A DNA stretch of 8,050 nt, taken from the NCBI GenBank assembly GCA_015486905.1, contig WFQV01000427.1, forward strand, positions 1-8,050, in the 5' to 3' direction. This DNA comes from Melioribacteraceae bacterium (lineage in GTDB: Bacteria; Bacteroidota; Ignavibacteria; Ignavibacteriales; Melioribacteraceae). Position numbers and translations under genes: made by a program. Positions 5,900-8,050 of this stretch are shown one piece after another (within the stretch, counting starts at the first letter, position 1; each line of letters starts with the position of its first letter). Below the pieces are notes generated by a model. It was not told the DNA's origin and did no database searches. It saw only the letters and a list, made by a program, of their open reading frames with translations.

Positions 5900-8050
5900 G
5901 GCTTCGGAGAGTGGGAAAAATTCTTTGCTCGTTCCGCCTGAAGAGGGTGCTTCCAAGAAACCGGAGTTTTCCGCACCTCCGCCGTCTGTACTCCAGTAAA
6001 TTTTCGGAGCGGGTAATGCCAACCAAGCGAACTTAACATGAGTAATTAATCCTGTTGTTGTCATTTGAAAAACCGCCGGTGTTTCGGGTTTGCTTAAAGA
6101 AGGGCTGTAATCGTCGGACAAAGCAAACGGTAAAGTTTCACCGTTGGAAACCGTGTAAGGGAAGTTTTTCAAAAGCGAACCGGTTTTGGAATTAACCGCA
6201 AAAAGATTTCCGTTTGTATCGTAAGCTATTATCTCCGCTACGCCGTCGTTGTTTATGTCTCCCGTTCTTACTCCGCCGGTAAAGTTTGCACCGAAAGGAT
6301 TTTCGTAAGGGAAATTTTCCGCAACCGCACCGGTTAATGTGAGAGCGTAAATTTTTACTCCGCTCGCATAAACAATGTAATTGTTACCGTCCTTCAGTAA
6401 ATCTCCGAAAGCAAAATCGGAAACGCCGGAAGCAATTTTTTTAAAATCAAAATCGTTGCCGGACATCCAAAGATTTCCGCCCTTTGTTTCGGCAATTAAA
6501 ATCAGAACGCCGTCCTTTCTTTGAGTGAAACCGATTTTCTCAACTTCCTCACCCGCCGGAAGATTAAATTTGTTACCGTGATTATTTGCCAAAGCATTCC
6601 CGGAAGCAACAAGCACATAACCCGCACCGACTGCTATTTTTGTAACGGGTGTACCGTCAAAATATTTTTCACTTCCTTTGTAAGTCAGGCTGCCGTTTGC
6701 ATTCAAATCGAAAATGTTTAAGTTCCCTTTCGCATCACCCGCCAAAAGTTTTACACTTTTGTCTTTCTTAAAAACCGGCGGGGATGTAATAATTTCCGCA
6801 TTGGAAAATGTGGAAACAACTTTGTTTTCCTTTATTGAAAAAATATTTATTCGATTTTCTATAAATCCTGCTACAAGATAATCCGCGTTGTTAAAGGAAA
6901 CTGCCGCCAAGCCCGTACCGGCAAATTTGCCGTGATTAAACACGGAGCCGGGGAAATCCACTTGCACTAATGAGGAGTCGTCCGTGAAAAATACGTCTGT
7001 CTTTAAGCCGCCAACCGGAAGCGGAAGCAGAGAAGCGACATCCCCGGAAGGCTTGTACTCAAAGCTCTGCTTGCCTTCAACAATTCCCGAGCCGAAGCTC
7101 AAATTGAAACTCATCTCTTTGGAATTCTCTGAGAAATCGGAAAATGTAATTAAACTGGAACCACCGTAATTGGAATTTGTGTTAGGCTTTGTGTCCGGTG
7201 CAAATTTGTTTTTGTAAAGCTTGGAAGGATTTCCTTTGTACCAGAAGTCTGTTTTTTCACCTTCGCCCACTACAACGTCGCCGAAAATAGTTTGGAACTC
7301 TACCCCAATATCTTGGATGCCGTCGGCTTCCTCCAAGTAGATGCCACGATGTTCGGGATTTGCATTTATTCTGTTGTCGGCAATATTATCTTTAATTACC
7401 TTTTCGTCGATGTGCCAAATTAAAATACCGCTTCCCGGAAGTGCCCAGTCGTATTCGTCAACAGAAGTTACTACGCCGTAAAGAGCGGAGACATCAAAAC
7501 TGTAAAACCCTTGCCCGTCACCGGCAAAGTTTTTCTTCTCCGTCCTTCCGTAACGCCAAATATTTAATAAAGCTCCGTCGCCGTTTACGTCTCTTTGTCT
7601 GTTTTCGACTAAAAAATATTCCTCGGCATTTATCGGTATCTTGTAAATTGTTTGATTCTCCGAACCATCTGCCGAGGCAATTACTTTCACGTCATTAATG
7701 TTAGAGTTAAGCACTTTAGGTTTTACCCAGCCGAGGTAAATTTTCTCCCATGCTGAAGGCATTGGAGGGAAACATCCTCCGTAAGCAAAAATCGACTGCC
7801 CGTCCATTAGACCTAAGCGCCCGATTGCCGTCTTGCCCGTTTGCGTGTCGTACAAATCCGGCAAGCCCAAATAGGAGCCAATCATTGAAACCAGCAGACC
7901 GTTAATTGAAAGCTGTACAAGAGAAGTTCCGTTGAGTGTGCTTGACTCCCGTGATTCGGTCTCCGGCATAATGGCAGAATTTTTAATTTTAAAATTTCCG
8001 TTGTTTACGCGGAAACCTTCAAAGAAACTTCCGAAAATGTGTTTGAGGGA
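5636..8050 (-). CDS. M6-metalloprotease-like secreted protein with T9SS sorting domain (5' partial)
   Basis: The frame is open to the right edge (27 more codons beyond the ATG at 7969), so the start and signal peptide lie outside; the in-window fragment is 804 residues. That ATG is internal, because family-like sequence (...SAIMPETESR) runs through it. Numbering from it, residues about 1-290 match the C-terminal part of the M6 peptidase domain: LGLPDLYD at 34-41, GRLGLMDGQSIFAYGG at 50-65, PSAWEKIYLGW at 71-81, EYFLVENRQ at 117-125, GSGILIWHIDE at 179-189 and YLEEADGIQDIG at 211-222. The zinc site is degenerate: SMIGS (28-32) stands where HEFGH is expected. Residues about 325-610 are propeller-like repeats, with a calcium-loop-like DINNDG at 571-576; another, DVNGDG, is at 127-132. 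Residues about 691-777 are a T9SS type A sorting domain. Likely a surface or secreted non-catalytic protein exported by T9SS machinery encoded elsewhere; a normal protease is the alternative only if a zinc site exists upstream. Confidence 0.85.
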   Translation of the reverse strand, partial: SLKHIFGSFFEGFRVNNGNFKIKNSAIMPETESRESSTLNGTSLVQLSINGLLVSMIGSYLGLPDLYDTQTGKTAIGRLGLMDGQSIFAYGGCFPPMPSAWEKIYLGWVKPKVLNSNINDVKVIASADGSENQTIYKIPINAEEYFLVENRQRDVNGDGALLNIWRYGRTEKKNFAGDGQGFYSFDVSALYGVVTSVDEYDWALPGSGILIWHIDEKVIKDNIADNRINANPEHRGIYLEEADGIQDIGVEFQTIFGDVVVGEGEKTDFWYKGNPSKLYKNKFAPDTKPNTNSNYGGSSLITFSDFSENSKEMSFNLSFGSGIVEGKQSFEYKPSGDVASLLPLPVGGLKTDVFFTDDSSLVQVDFPGSVFNHGKFAGTGLAAVSFNNADYLVAGFIENRINIFSIKENKVVSTFSNAEIITSPPVFKKDKSVKLLAGDAKGNLNIFDLNANGSLTYKGSEKYFDGTPVTKIAVGAGYVLVASGNALANNHGNKFNLPAGEEVEKIGFTQRKDGVLILIAETKGGNLWMSGNDFDFKKIASGVSDFAFGDLLKDGNNYIVYASGVKIYALTLTGAVAENFPYENPFGANFTGGVRTGDINNDGVAEIIAYDTNGNLFAVNSKTGSLLKNFPYTVSNGETLPFALSDDYSPSLSKPETPAVFQMTTTGLITHVKFAWLALPAPKIYWSTDGGGAENSGFLEAPSSGGTSKEFFPLSEAYNWPNPVYGGETHIRYFVNEDSKIEITIMDLSGEIVKKITTQAKGGFASEITWNVSNVQSGVYFAHINVTSLSGKSAYKIIKIAVIH
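7856..7888 (-). other. Degenerate metalloprotease zinc motif (SMIGSYLGLPD)
   Basis: M6 peptidases carry HExxHxxGxxD here, typically HEFGHxLGLPD. In this gene it reads SMIGSYLGLPD: both His ligands become Ser and the catalytic Glu becomes Met, while the Gly and final Asp plus the following LYD remain. The codons (TCA ATG ATT GGC TCC) read cleanly in frame with no stop or frameshift, so this is substitution rather than decay of the gene. Confidence 0.75.

Noticed and set aside
7967..7969. ATG as the true start of the M6-like gene
   Set aside because: The frame stays open for 27 codons to the window edge, and starting here would omit the signal peptide required for a T9SS cargo and most of the M6 domain.

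Overview
The window holds four genes, all on the minus strand and packed head to tail. Transcription runs from high to low coordinates. The first gene enters across the right edge and has no start in the window; der is last, followed by a 355-base non-coding tail. The DNA is moderately AT-rich. The Der sequence, two exported proteins with a signal peptide ending in ...VFA-Q, and a protein ending in a type IX secretion (T9SS) sorting domain point to the Bacteroidota/Chlorobi/Ignavibacteria assemblage. Ignavibacteria-like is my best guess from remembered protein style; no ribosomal RNA or other marker is present to confirm it.

Layout in transcription order: (1) 8050-5636, a large secreted protein with an M6-metalloprotease-like domain, a beta-propeller-like repeat region and a C-terminal T9SS sorting domain; it is open at the window edge. 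(2) 5624-2556, a 1022-residue outer-membrane protein joining a gluzincin protease domain (HEFTH...E), a TolB/PD40-type beta-propeller and an Omp85-like beta-barrel. (3) 2543-1671, a DUF5683-like membrane protein of unknown function. (4) 1669-356, the double-GTPase ribosome assembly factor Der. Intergenic gaps are 11, 12 and 1 bases, so one transcript with translational coupling is likely. No promoter is visible, so it should lie upstream of the window.

The first three genes are cell-envelope or surface proteins, and der is the housekeeping gene at the end. The most interesting points are these. In the M6-like protein the zinc-binding HExxH reads SMIGS while the surrounding family sequence is intact, suggesting a pseudoprotease. 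Directly downstream of it lies a protease-propeller-barrel fusion that does keep its catalytic residues. The tail after der (161-348) is a composite of three unlike repeats: a 4-base tandem, a roughly 90-base nested palindrome and a 7-base tandem.

No tRNA, rRNA, CRISPR array, transposase or phage gene was seen.
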